Assembly (NCBI GenBank): GCA_037974665.1
Contig: CM075773.1
Coordinates: 63,146,763-63,210,762, forward strand
Direction: 5' to 3'
DNA from: Ehretia macrophylla
Lineage: Eukaryota > Streptophyta > Magnoliopsida > Boraginales > Ehretiaceae
DNA: 64,000 nt
The notes under the pieces were generated by a model. It was not told where the DNA came from, made no database searches, and was given only the letters and a program-made list of their open reading frames with translations. Shown piece by piece: positions 1-11,169 of the stretch. Each line of letters begins with the position of its first letter. The first letter of the stretch is position 1. The translations under genes were made by a program, and so were the position numbers.

Positions 1-945
1 AGGGGGGGTGTGTATAATATCCTACTTCGCTGAAATATAGTGTGATTATGTGGTTTATAAGTGGGTATTGTGGGTATAAGGAATAACTTGGGTTAGCCAT
101 TTTGGACCAATAGAAAAGAGGGCTTAGGTAGTTGTTTCTCATGCCTACAACATTAGTCGCGCATGCGGGCCTGAGAGTCTGGGCCCGGGACGTGATAGTA
201 TCCATGACTCTGGATCAATCACGATGATTTAGACATAAGGATTCGATTGCGTGGAAATTACTCAAAAAGGGTTCGTGTACTTGCACTTCATCATTAATTG
301 GATAATCGCGATATATTACTAGGTGTCACTCGTGATTTGTGAATTAATTAGAAAGGGTTCTAATTAAATATTACTTAGATTAATATCTGCTGCTAATTAA
401 TTATGAACTCGAGAGGTCACACACAAAAGAAATTAACAAAAAAATTAGATTAGAAAAAAGATTAAATTAATTTTAGGATTGTCATAATATTAATATAATG
501 GACTCGTAGTAATTAGATGATTGATCCGATTATTGCAGAGTCCAAGTCTGGTCAATTTAGACTGGCCCATGTATGATCGTAGGTCGAGAGAAGTTACTAT
601 ATAAAGGAATATTATGACACAGAAAAAGCTAGCATACAATTCTTTTTCAGTTCAAAATAATACGGGTTTTCTCTAAAAGCTCTAGTTAGGGCTAGATCTA
701 ATTGGTTGCGCGAATCTCATGTGGATTACTATTGGAGGCTTCACACTTGGGAAGCTCGTCTCATAATCTTCTATTGTTTTGCATTTAGAGGTAATCCTAG
801 AACTACACATTAAATTTAATTAGATTAAATTTGTCATATGTTTCAAATCTGCGTGAATAACCATACACGGATACATGTAATTAATTCCGCTGTAAAATTA
901 AAATTTTTAATTATAATGTATGTGTCCCAACCCCTTGTTGGCTGG
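1..945. other. LTR-like non-coding stretch
   Basis: No supportable coding region. A TATA-like motif (ctatataaag, 597-606) is followed by a T-rich leader, and the stretch ends near 930 in CCCAAC, a common Copia LTR terminus. This is compatible with the 3' part of an LTR whose start lies outside the window. No primer-binding site follows, so the assignment is weak. Confidence 0.3.
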
Positions 946-1090
946 GGATAAATGTCAATAATTCTGACTCTTTGGCGGAGGATAAATGTCAATACTTCTG
1001 ACTCTATGATGAAGGATAAATGTCAATACTTCCAACTTATGCAGGAGGATAATTGCCAATATTTTTTACTCGATGGCAGAGGATAAATGC
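946..1090. repeat. 34-bp minisatellite, four units
   Basis: Four units, each starting GGATAA, begin at 946, 980, 1014 and 1047 (34, 34, 33 and 34 bp), with a partial fifth at 1081. Each carries the core TGTCAAT or TGCCAAT followed by a T-rich segment and a GCAGA/GCGGA-like end. The last unit and a half also occur at about 37940-38010, where the second copy of this block begins, so the array existed before the block was duplicated. Confidence 0.85.
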
Positions 1091-1597
1091 TTACTTAAAC
1101 TTGGATATTGGATTCATTTGACTATGGTTTCTGGCATTAGGAATTCTTGGCATATGAATTTGGTTTGACATGAACTTTTATTATTCTATACATTAAAAAT
1201 TATGATTTTTGCATGAACTTCATCGTTTTCGAATCTATGAACTATGATATTATGACTATCTAACATATAAGAATATTTTAAAGATCCCAAGAGTTTTTTT
1301 GGGAGATTACCACTTACTAAGATTTGTTTCTTATTTTGTAAAAATGTTTTTCTTTGTAAAAGGTAAGGATAGACTTTGGTTTTGGCTTGGGGCTGAGACA
1401 ACCTTGATGAATAGCTAATACAACTCTTTTGAATTTCTTAGTTAGGAATAAATTGATTATTTCACTTAGACTTATGAGTTTTAATTTATTAGGTTGGTTT
1501 GAGACTTTGGAAGAAGTATTCCACTACGTTATGCTAGAATTAGATGCTCTGATTGCTCGTAGCATATATATAATTGTTATTTTAAAATTTTCATTTA
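1091..1597 (+). repeat. Gypsy-type LTR remnant, left part (copy 1)
   Basis: AT-rich non-coding sequence that continues, after removal of the Harbinger element and one TTA, into 6224-6316. That segment ends GGGGGCGTGATA (GGGGGCGTGACA in the second copy) and is followed by a PBS-like sequence, which is the usual 3' end of a chromovirus-type LTR. Further copies are at 37939-38519 and 22255-22511. Small reading frames here have no recognisable product. LTR identity is inferred from the terminus and PBS; the LTR start was not found. Confidence 0.5.
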
Positions 1598-2980
1598 GGC
1601 TCCATTTGTTTGCCATAAAATATTTTCCCGTAAAATGTTTTCCACATAAAACATTTTACGGTGTTTGGTAGGACGAAAAATATAGTCAACGGTAAAATAT
1701 TTTCAGTCAAAGGAAAAGTTGTAGTTAAAATGGGAGAAGAAAATATTTTACATCAGTTGTGCATTCACTTTTTACCTACCGTTTTCTCTCTCATCTCATA
1801 AAAAAGTGCGGCTGCTAAAGCTTTTGCCTTCACCATCTCTCTCTTCTCTCTCTCTCACCTTCTCCTGCCACAATATCAGATCTAGATCAAGGTATGTTTT
1901 ATTTATTTATTATTATTATTTTATAAATTTCACAACATTGTCACTATATATTTCTGATTTCTTTTTTTTTTCTTCTTAAAAGATGCCAATGTTCATAGCT
2001 TTCACAAGCATATTTTTTTATTTATGATTTTTTTTGGTTAGTTAACAACATTGTCTTGCAATCCATGTTTTTTTTTTACTTTTTCATTGTTTTTTCTTTT
2101 TCTTTTTCACAAGCATATATATATATATTTTTGTGTTGGTGAAAGACACGATTGATTATGGTGTTGTCAACAGGCACCATCTTAGGTTGGATTTGGTGAA
2201 TCACATTTGTTGATTTAAGTGAAAGTTAAAGGTTGCAAGTTCAATAATTTGCGATTTTGAGGTGTGTGTTGATTTGGATGTCTTGAAAATGTGGTGTTAG
2301 AGCTCTTTTTTACTATTAGAGTTTGATTTGGTGTGGTTATGGAATTTCTGAGATCTGTGGTTTGAAAGTTGGTGTAGAGTTTCAATAAGGTATGAGAATG
2401 GAATTTTTTTTAGCACATTCAAATATATAATGATTTGCTCATTTGTGTTTTTTTTTCAACTTTTATTTTTGCAAAGGTTGTTAATTTTCTGTTTTGTTGT
2501 TGAAGTTAGTGAAATGATTGTGATAATGGAAATTTGATCTTATGAAGATGGATCTTGTTTACATTGTCTGTTTTGATTTGCTTTTTAAGGAACTAGAATG
2601 TGTATTTTCTTGTTGCTTTGTGCTTGTTGCAATTTGCATTTTGACAAGCTTGTTTTTATTCTTTTCGTGCAATATTGTTTTACTTTATCGAAACTGGTGA
2701 CCGTGTTAGCTGTACTTTGCTCTATTTGATGGCTCATACAGTATGTTAAATGAGATATCCAAATAATGGTACCTAGTTAAGACTGGCTTATGCCATGGAG
2801 TATGTGCTTCAACTATGATTTTAATAGCTTTGTTTCTGAAATATTCTCTGAAGGCTCTTTCACTGTATATTGCACTTAGTTTCATTTATGTTATAAAACT
2901 AAGTTTTTATTGATTTTTATTACACTGTGTAGTAATAGTTGTCATCATTATATATTATTATGCACGTGCAGAAAGCTTCT

Positions 2981-4330
2981 ATGGATCACAGGAAAAAAAT
3001 TCATGTGATGATCATATCTATGGTTGCAATTGCTCTAGCTCTATTGTCATGTCTATTTAAGAAAACTTAAGCGTAAATAGTCTGTACGTAGAAAACCTCG
3101 ATTACATGCCGAGTGTGAGGGAGATTTTTATATGAACAATATATTGTGTCGCTCTGACACTCATTGTGTTGAGTAAATTCGTATGAAACCTATAGTTTTT
3201 AATAAACTTTGTGATCTTCTAACTATAAATAATTTATTGCGCCCAACCATAAATTTGTCTGTTAAGGAACAAGTTATGATGTTCCTACAAATATTAGGAC
3301 ACAATCTTAGGTTTTGGGTTATTAGTGGAAGATTTTACCGATCAGTGGAGACTGTCCATCGATACTTTAAGATTGTGTTGACTGCAATTTTAAAGTTGTA
3401 CAAGTATGTCATAAAAGACCCAAAGCTTTCAACACCTTTCCAAATTGCAAACAACACAAGATTTTATCCATTTTTTAAGGTAAGTTTTATGTTTTATTAA
3501 AAATGGCATTTTCCTTTTACATTAATCTTCTTAAAATTTTGATTAGAAATGTTTATCAATAGGATTGTGTGGGAGCAATAGATGGAACTCTTGTTGATGC
3601 AAATGTCCCATTTGAATTTCAAGGAAAATTTCGTGGTCGTAAAGATGGAACAACACAAAATGTGTTGGCAGCAATCACTTTTGATTTAAGATTCACTTAT
3701 GTTTTTGCTGGTTGGGAAGGAAGTGCACATGACTCACGTGTATTGACTGATGCACTATCGAGGCAAGACGTTCTTAAGATTCTTGAAGGTATTAGAAATA
3801 GCCTTGTAATCGTGTATGCGTATATATATACATATGAAATTGGAAATAATTACACAATTTCCTATTTAATTGTAGGCAAGTATTACTTGGGTGATGCTGG
3901 ATATGGCATCCGTAATGGAATCATTTCCCCTTATCGTGGTGTTAGATATCGTCTCACGGAATTTAGTGAACATCCACCTAAAAATGAGAAAGAGTTATTT
4001 AACCTTCGTCACTCCTCGTTGAGGACCACCATTGAACGCAGGTTTGGAATATTGAAGAAACGCTTTCGTGTAATTGATGCTCAACCTCATTGGTGATACT
4101 AAACACAAGTTGATGTTGTTTTGGGAAGTTGCATCCTTCATAACCTTGTAATGGTCATTGATCCACATGATTTCATAATGGATGAATTTGAAGAAAATGT
4201 TCGCATAGAAAGTCGTAGGCCTACATTAAGTCAAAGACAGGAGAGGGAAGAAAATCGAGAATGGTTGGCAAGAAGAGAAATGATAGCAACGATGATGTGG
4301 AATGATTACAACAATACATTAGATAATTAA
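2981..4330 (+). pseudogene. PIF/Harbinger DDE transposase, degraded (copy 1)
   Basis: The family protein cuts and joins the element ends, working with the MYB-like partner. The ATG at 2981 opens a basic start and hydrophobic segment, then stops occur near 3068. A clean stretch from 3183 covers the helical N-terminal region (KPIVFNKLCDLL), ending at a splice donor (gtaagt, about 3480). After an AG near 3562 the catalytic domain follows: GAIDGT (first Asp), AHDSRVL, GDAGYG (second Asp) and ERRFG (Glu). An 87-nt AT-rich segment at 3789-3875 has GT..AG ends and a length divisible by three, so it reads through as protein; I take it as an intron. TGA and TAA codons follow H-W near 4095, before TQVDVVLGSCILHN and the C-terminus at 4330. 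The TGA is shared with copy 2. Confidence 0.88.
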
Positions 4331-4605
4331 TGCATGAGTTGTCATATATCGGATTGTTTACTATTATGTAATGTTCTTCTTGTATATTGTTGTATTGACT
4401 AGTTTGTTAGATTTTTTTCAATGGTTTGTTATGAATTGATGTTTATTATGGACTATTATGTTTAATTATGAATTGGATGAATTGGATTCTTGGGCAAGTG
4501 CACGACAATTATGGTTTTTTACTATAGACTGTTATGGTTTGTTATAAATTGGATTGGTTGTTTGATTATTTATTTTGCCTCAACCTTAAATGTTTGTATG
4601 TAGTC

Positions 4606-5533
4606 ATGAATACATCAAAGGATGGAAAAGGTAAAGCTAAATAATTCAGGTGGTCAAAGCCAATGTCCCACACACTTATGGAATTATTGGTTGAGGAGGC
4701 AATGAAGAGAAACAAACCTTCATCCACTTTTCAGACCGAAAGCTTTGTAAATGTTGCCAAAGCAACTGTTGATAAATTTGATGTTGATTGTCAAGTTATT
4801 CATGTTGAAAATCATTTGAGGACTATCAAAAAAGAATGGAAGATAATTACACAACTCAAAGCAAAAAGTGGCTTCGGTTGGGATGACAACATGAAGATGA
4901 TCACATGTGACAAACATGTGTATGAAGTTGTAGTGGCGGTAATATTTCGACCCTTTATATAAAACTCTATATATATTTATGTTTCTTGATGTTTGCTTCG
5001 TACTTTTATTTTCATTACAGGCTCATCCAAATCATGAAAAATACTTGAACAAGAAGATTAAGATATATGATGCGATGACTTTGGTAGTTGGCAAGGATAT
5101 GGCGACGAGCAACTTTGCAAAGTCCTTTACTGACATCAACTTGGAAGAAGCTATTGAAGTTGACTCCACACCAGTTGATGATTTTAATGTGGAAGTGAGC
5201 ATGAACAAGATGATGGACACATCTTCTTCTGCTAGTCCTTCGAGTACAAGGTCTCATCGCAAGAGACGCCGCAGTGTGGAAGATCCAGCTTCTGAGCTAA
5301 TAGTAGATAAACTTGGGCAACTAGCTAATGTAGTTGACAGGCTGAGCCAAAGTGAACTTATTGTATCTGATCTTTATATAGAGGTTATGAAAACTGAAGG
5401 CTTTAATGACATCACTCTTGCATTAGTATTTGACTACCTTGTGGAGTAGGAGATTCAAGCTAAAGCTTTTATGGCCAAAAACAGTGAACTTCGAAGGCTT
5501 TGGATCTTCAATTTCATTCAGAACCATAGTTGA
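4606..5533 (+). pseudogene. Harbinger MYB/SANT-like protein, degraded (copy 1)
   Basis: Second gene of the element. In the family this DNA-binding partner brings transposase to the ends and helps it reach the nucleus. The ATG at 4606 opens M-N-T-S-K-D-G-K-G-K, then a TAA at 4642. The SANT-like helices follow (RWSKPMSHTLMELLVEEA, later LRTIKKEW and SGFGWDD). An 82-bp intron is visible at 4939-5020 (gtaata...ttacag). The second exon holds an acidic/serine linker, a basic patch SHRKRRR (nuclear-localisation-like) and a C-terminal helical tail ending at TGA 5531. An in-frame TAG at 5447 interrupts the tail; the second copy has a sense codon there. Two stops make it a pseudogene. Confidence 0.85.
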
Positions 5534-6009
5534 TGAAAGTCCATGAATGTTTAATATTATTAATGTATAATATTATGGATGATTTGCTTTAACTATGATG
5601 GATATTGTTTTTGTCAAAAACTATGGTTGATATGTTTAATGTTAGGCTATGTATTATATTTTGGATGATTTGTTTCAACTATGGTGGATATGATTATGTT
5701 ATTATGGATATGCTTGAACTATTATGTATGTTGGTAATATTACGACCCTTTGTATTATGATACTTAAATTAGTTAAGATCTAATTTATATCATTATAGAT
5801 GCTTGTATGTGTTTTAGGGGCTTATTATTGTATATGGCAACTTTCATACTTTAATTTTTTTAGATGAATTAGTTCTTCTTTCTGTTTCTTAAATTCTATT
5901 TACAATTTTTTTATTTACTAATATTTTTGTAATAATAAAATTCATTCATTTTTTTTTGGTAAACATTTCTCTAAGAATAAAATTCATTCTTTTTGTAAAA
6001 AAGAATTCA

Positions 6010-6190
6010 TTGGAAAGTATTTTCTAATAACAACCGAAGACTTTAAAATATTTTCCAATGTCATAACCAAACACCAGAAAATAGTTTCTATTGTGACAAC
6101 CAAACATCAGAAAATATTTTTCAGTGTGACAACCTAACATCATAAAACATTTTTCAGGAAAATATTTTTCAAGAAAACATTTTTCCTCAG
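6010..6190. repeat. Harbinger subterminal repeats
   Basis: About four imperfect units of roughly 32 bp, with cores like CAACCAAACA(C/T)CAGAAAATA and TTTTTCAGTGTGACAAC, lie just inside the right TIR. The left end (1611-1720) has related inverted motifs (TAAAATATTTTC, GGTGTTTGG). Repeated subterminal motifs typically bind the transposase or MYB partner; binding is inferred. Confidence 0.7.
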
Positions 6191-6220
6191 CAAGTTATTT
6201 TATGACAAACAAACGAAGCC

Positions 6221-6331
6221 TTAATTTTGCACTTTTCGTCGTAGGAAGGTCATCTTTCTTAGTGTGCGGTAGTTGTATTTCTGAGATTTACCTAAGCAAA
6301 TTTTGGGGGCGTGATAGATTAGTGTCAGAGA
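6221..6331 (+). repeat. Gypsy-type LTR end and primer-binding site (copy 1)
   Basis: TTA (6221-6223) is the Harbinger target duplication. The LTR remnant then resumes and ends GGGGGCGTGATA at 6316. Next is GATTAGTGTCAGAG (6317-6330), similar to the TGGTATCAGAG primer site for initiator Met-tRNA. In copy 2 the terminus reads GGGGGCGTGACA, the expected CA end. Confidence 0.55.
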
Positions 6332-7236
6332 CTAGGTTCATTGATCATTTGAGACCTAGGTGGGAATGAGTAACTAGGTTTTTGCTCTACGAGGTATGGA
6401 TTCTCAAACGTAACTAATGTAATTAAGGTTTTTACTTCATTGATTGTCTCATTTCATTCATTATTATTATTTTTTTCTGTTTTAAGTGTTAACTAAGAAT
6501 TCTCACTAAGATGAAATCACTTTCATTCTTTATATTATTTACTGAACCAGAGCCTGATCTATTTGAATAAACTTTGAGGAATCTCTTGGTTAAGATACTC
6601 TAGTTCTTCTCAATTATAATAATCATGCATTTTATTGAATCTATTTTCATTGAGGATTTTTTTAGGGATGTGTAACTAACTATTATTTACTTTTATATAA
6701 ATTTTGTTTTGCATGCTATGTTAGAAAATGACATTGTTACATTTATACTTATACGCACTATTTAGAATGGAAAACTTGATCATGTATTTATGAGTTAAAT
6801 GAAAAGTTTTGATATAATATAAGACTTACCCCTTATTTTTTATACGCCAATTGTAATTGCCTTATTTGAATCATTTGGTTAAATCTTTATGTTATTAATC
6901 ATTAAGCATCATTCATGATTGTTTAGTTATTCATAAAAATGATAGATGGATGGCATTAAGTGATTTTGTTTTATTTAGTGCTATTGATTGATAATACTTT
7001 GGTAAACAATATCCTTATACCATTGTGGGTCATTGGTTCTAAAAATCGAAAACCTAGTCTCTTAGTAAGATTGCATTGAAAATTATTACTACTCTTGCTA
7101 TATTGTTGATAGTCCAGTATGCATAAGGCTTACCCCCTTCCTATCAACATCCCATTTGGATCTATTGTCAAATTTGTAGATATTGCACCTCCGTTAAGTT
7201 GAGCCTTTTAGTCCTTGAGGATATCATTAAAATTTA
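6332..7236. other. Gypsy leader remnant, no gene seen
   Basis: The sequence after the PBS resembles a retrotransposon leader but contains no gag-like frame. The rest is AT-rich with stops in all frames. It is matched by 43271-44168. Confidence 0.5.
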
Positions 7237-7263
7237 GGCTTCGTTTATTGGCCATAAAATAAC
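7237..7263 (+). repeat. Solitary Harbinger-type TIR (copy 1)
   Basis: GGCTTCGTTTATTGGCCATA plus AAATAAC, preceded by TTA at 7234-7236. This is nearly the Harbinger right-end TIR in inverted sense. No matching opposite end was found downstream, so it is a relic of another insertion or of a truncated MITE. Also present at 44169-44195. Confidence 0.7.
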
Positions 7264-8252
7264 AATGCTTGTGGAAAATTTTAAAGTATACATAATAAAT
7301 TTCTAAAACTAAATAATTTCGAATAATTCTATAAATCATAATCGTAATAGGACAAAAATATAGAAATTTACAAAGGTGAGGATTAGACCACTTACCTCTA
7401 AGAAGAATTAATCACTAAACCTCAAGATATCCAAGACTTTCACATGAACAAGAATGTAAATAGTGATAAAATCCAAGGTTGTGAAAAATGTTCAAGGCTT
7501 AGGCATAATAACTGAATGTATTTAGGCTACAACTCAAGAGATTTTATAGGCTACTCTAGGTTAGAAATACACTTATTGGCTTGGGCTCAAATAATTATTA
7601 AAAAGCCTAATCCAACAAAAGTTTAATTTTTAATCCTTAGTTCAAATAAATAATTTAGCTAATTTAGACCCAAAAGCAAAGTTTTTGTGCGTGGCTGCTT
7701 TGCAAATTTTGTCAATCAGGTTATGAAACAATGGATAATCTTCCACTATTTTGCCCGTGGAGCAACTTGGTTTTCACTGCATCACCTATCCATTGCAAGC
7801 CAGATCCAAGAAATGTAAGAGATATTAAAAAATAACATCTAAAATTTCCACTCTACTTTCAATTCAAAGTAGAGCATCTAGAATTTTTCATCAATGATCA
7901 AAAGTTTGATGTCTGTTACATTGGCACCTCATATGATTTCTAACAGTTGGAACCATTGCAGATTTCAACTGTAGCATTGATAGTTTTCAGATAGCTTAAT
8001 TAGCTACTTACTATTGTTATGAATTTCCAGAATTTTAGTTTACATGTATGAAATTGCGAGTTGGAACTTAACCGTATACCTAACCAATTGTACTATAATA
8101 ACCTATCAGAATTTAAAGGGTATAAAGGTGAAAACCAAAAGCAATCCTCGAACGGTAAGGAGAGAACAATATTCACAACATAATTACATATGATAAGGAC
8201 AGTAAACCAAATGCGATAGAAACTGATTTGAATAAAGAACTGCATTAATTTT
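7264..8252. other. Non-coding, ending in NAC 3' flank homologous DNA
   Basis: No gene seen. From about 8060 the sequence matches the region downstream of NAC A (44990-45180) and, more weakly, of NAC B (58281-58420): CTATCAGAATT, AAAAGCAATCC and GAGTAAACCAAATG are shared in order. It stops at 8252 where Copia sequence begins. Confidence 0.6.
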
Positions 8253-9772
8253 AAGGGTTGTGACTCATGAGTGATTGGAGATTGGGTGGATGGCTCAATT
8301 TCGACACTTGCATGCGGAGTATTATTTGGCATTGATGAATGCAATTGAGTTGAAGAGCGAGCAAATGGTCCTTGTTGTGCCAAAATATCATTAAGGCAGG
8401 AAATAGGAAATGGAGACTTTGTGAATGTCGTGACCTGTTGCTGCAAAGATGGAGCATTAGAGATAGACGACAGAGAAGGAAAATTAGCTTCATCAAATAC
8501 AACATGCCGAGATATGAACACTTTATATGTACGAAGATTGAAGCATTTATATCCTTTGTGACATGGGCTATAGCCAAGAAATATGCAGCGACAACTCTTA
8601 TAATCCAGTTTGGAACGGCCAAATGGACTTGAGCACGGATAACAAAGCAAGCCAAGTACCTTAAAAATGAATAATCTGGAATTTTCCCATAGAGAAACTC
8701 ATAAGAAGATTTGTTACCCAATAATGGTGTAAGCATCTTGTTGATTAGATAGATTGTTGTTGAGAAGGCAAAGTTCCAAAACGCATGAGGCAACTTACTG
8801 TAGGCGAGCATAGTTAGCCCAGTTTCAACCAGATGTCATTGTTTACATTCCGCTATTTCATTATGTTCCGGGGTTCCGGGACATGACATTTGATGAATAA
8901 TACCTCGTTCTTTAAAATATAATTGGAGATTATTAGCAATGAATTCACCCCCACCATCACTCTAGATAATTTTTGTTTTAGTACCACAGATTTTCAACCA
9001 TGGAGATAAATTGCGGAAAGACAGTTGTAACATCTGATTTACGAACAAGTGGAAAATACCATGCATAACGAGTAAAATCATCTATTAAAATGAGATAATA
9101 CTGAAAGCCTTCAATTGAATTTGTCGGGGCTGGACCCCATACATCGCAATGAATAATATGGAGTACATTTGAAGAACATAATACATGATTCTCAAAGGAC
9201 AGCCGGTGACTCTTGCATAATTGACAACTGCCGCACAGTGATGTTGAAGCAGGGGAAACAATTATTGGGTCTAATTTGCGAAGTTGCTGAAAGGTTAAAA
9301 TGGATGGGTACCCCAAGCGAGCAAGCCAAACCTCGGAGGATACTTTATTTGCTGTGAAACTGAACTTGAAAGGTTGACGAAGAGCATAAAGAGCTCCCTC
9401 AATCATGCCTTGATGAAGAGTTCTACCTGTCTTAATATCCTTAATACAATAGTCAGATGGAGTGAAAATAAAGTAGCAGTCATGTTCCTTTGTGAACTAA
9501 GCAGCAGATAGAAGTTGTTTGGCAATTGAGGGAACAACCAGTACATTAGAATGTAAAATGGAGCTATGAGATTAAGGAATAGAAGTGATACCAGTTTGAG
9601 AGATAGGCAACCCAACGCCATTTCCTACTAAGACACGATCAGTACCATTATATGGTTGCTTATTGGAAACACGATTTTCATCTGAGGTCATGTGATGACT
9701 AGCTCCTGTATCAATATACCACACAGAATCAGATGAGTCAGAAATTTGCATTGCCGAAATAGCATTAGTATT
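8253..9772 (-). pseudogene. Copia A protease/integrase fragment
   Basis: Reading from 9772 leftward: a retropepsin segment with DTGASHHMTS, where DTG carries the catalytic Asp of the active dimer. Then come a GAG-pre-integrase segment, the CxxC of the integrase zinc region (CGSCQLCKSHRLSFENHV), the first catalytic motif HCDVWGP, and downstream AFWNFAFSTTIYLINKMLTP and GYSPCHKGYKCFNLRT. The frame is broken by several stops and frameshifts. Beyond the variable linker (SSTQLHSSMPNN) it ends at the junction, before any reverse transcriptase. Confidence 0.88.
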
Positions 9773-9990
9773 TGTTGAAATATCTGTAAAGAAGAAGATT
9801 TCTTGAGCAGTGTGCCTCACCAGATCTTGAGCAATGTGATTCTTGAGCAGTTTGATGCATTTATTATGTTTGACAATTGTAGTTTAGAATGTCTATTTAA
9901 ACCCTATTGTTTTACATTCTATAAGATATCTAAACACAAAACATGAAGATGAGATTCTTGTATTATACTTTTTCAGTCTTATATCCTTTT
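9773..9990 (+). repeat. Nested Copia 5' LTR
   Basis: Begins TGTTGAAATATCTGTAAA and ends ATATCCTTTT rather than the usual CA. CTATTTAAA near 9893-9901 is the probable TATA box. It carries a short tandem motif TCTTGAGCA(G/A)TGTG repeated about three times in the first 90 bases. Confidence 0.95.
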
Positions 9991-10004
9991 TGGTATCAAA
10001 AGCC
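9991..10004 (+). other. Primer-binding site of nested Copia
   Basis: TGGTATCAAAAGCC immediately follows the LTR and matches the initiator Met-tRNA 3' end with one or two changes from TGGTATCAGAGC. It would prime minus-strand DNA synthesis. Confidence 0.85.
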
Positions 10005-11169
10005 AAAACGTTAGAGGAAAACACACACACACACAAAAAAAGTTACTGTTCATCATCATCCTTCAGCTATCTACTATTCATCTCCTTTAGATTTTCTTCA
10101 CAAACAAACTTATCTCAGTCGCGGCTTAGGGAGCAAATCTTCGACGCCACCGTCAACAGATCTCTGACGCCGTCAGAAGCAGATCTCCGACACCATCTCT
10201 GACGTCGCCACCATAGCTGCTCTCCGACGCAACCAAATCTCGTCGTCTTCATGATAAAAAAAAAATCATGCTCGCGGTCGCCATTTCTTTTCCTTCAAAA
10301 AATTTTCAGCCATTTCAAGTTGCACATTGTCCCAATTGCTTCCAGCCATTTCTTGTTCATTTCTTATAGGGTTAAAGTCAACATTGGTAGGTTCTTTTTC
10401 GTGATAAAGCAAGCGGTCCCCAATCTTTTTCCCTACAAAAATTCTAGCCATTTCTTGCACGTTTCTTATGGGGTTAAAGTCAACATTGGTAGACTCATTT
10501 ACATGAAAAAGCACGCGGTCCCCATTCTTTTCCCCTAAAATAAAAAAAATTTAAAAAAAATCCAGCCATTTCTTGTTCATTTATATTTGAGTTAAAGTTG
10601 TGCATTCTGCGAATGATGAAAATCAGAAGATAACATGGGGACACCACAATAATTTTTTGTTTGTTTAATGTAAAAATCTTTACCCGAGGCAAGCACTTGT
10701 ACATTTTTTGAATAAGATTATTATCAAAAGTGACCTATTGGTCCCGCGTGGTTGGTGTTCTTTCTCTACATTGTCGTCTCTCTTCGAGGTATCCGAGTGT
10801 CCGGCTACCTTTTATCGTCACTGTTGTTATCTGCCTTCATCTGCCTTGTCTTCGTGTCATTATCTTCTTTGCTAAGTATTAGCCTTTTTTTATTTACTAA
10901 ATATCAGCTGTATTTTATTTGCTAAATATCAATGTCTTATTTGTTCTTTTGGAACAATAGTGATATTATCACTATTTTTATTTTGAAGCTATTATCTTTA
11001 GAATATTGCATCTATGGCTCATACTTTTGTGCCCTTAGAATCAACTCTGGCAGAACTCTGGCTCCTCCAGATTACAGTCAACTTCAGGCTCAAATTGCTT
11101 AGCTTCGACTACATTTGGGTCTAACTTCACGTTTGGCCCCACGACTACCATTGCTACCGGTACTCTTAC
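10005..11169 (+). other. Gag-less leader with ~105-bp repeat
   Basis: This interval should hold gag but has no capsid motif and no CCHC knuckle. It begins with a (CA)n run, then codon-poor CGCC/GACGC-rich sequence. About three imperfect copies of a roughly 105-bp unit follow (10275-10600), with cores AGCCATTTCTTG, GGGTTAAAGTCAACATTGG and GCGGTCCCCA. Small open frames here are repeat artefacts. Confidence 0.7.

Larger units (their letters stand above)
1598..6220 (+). mobile_element. PIF/Harbinger DNA transposon, copy 1 (full length, inactive)
   Basis: A 4623-bp element with imperfect terminal inverted repeats of about 25 bp: GGCTCCATTTGTTTGCCATA at the left, and the reverse complement of the right end begins GGCTTCGTTTGTTTGTCATA. 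It is flanked by TTA at 1595-1597 and 6221-6223, the 3-bp target preferred by PIF/Harbinger. Inside are the two genes normal for plant members of this superfamily, on one strand: a DDE transposase (2981-4330) and a MYB/SANT-like protein (4606-5533). Both carry stops. Subterminal repeats lie inside both ends. It sits in a Gypsy LTR remnant. Confidence 0.93.
1018..8252. repeat. Segmental duplication block P, copy 1
   Basis: This block matches about 37939-45180 nearly base for base, offset by about 36.92-36.94 kb. It includes the LTR remnant, the Harbinger element with the same TTA target duplication, the solitary TIR and the NAC 3' flank. Same flanks and same target site mean duplication of DNA already containing the transposon, not two insertions. 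The right edge at about 8252 joins the Copia nest; in the second copy the sequence continues into the NAC locus. Confidence 0.85.

Noticed and set aside
8372..8632. Plus-strand frames opposite Copia integrase (also 28583-28843)
   Set aside because: They are antisense shadows of the minus-strand pol sequence and have no family features.
10251..10538. Small open frames in the nested Copia leader as a gag gene
   Set aside because: They follow the ~105-bp repeat on both strands and lack capsid or CCHC motifs.
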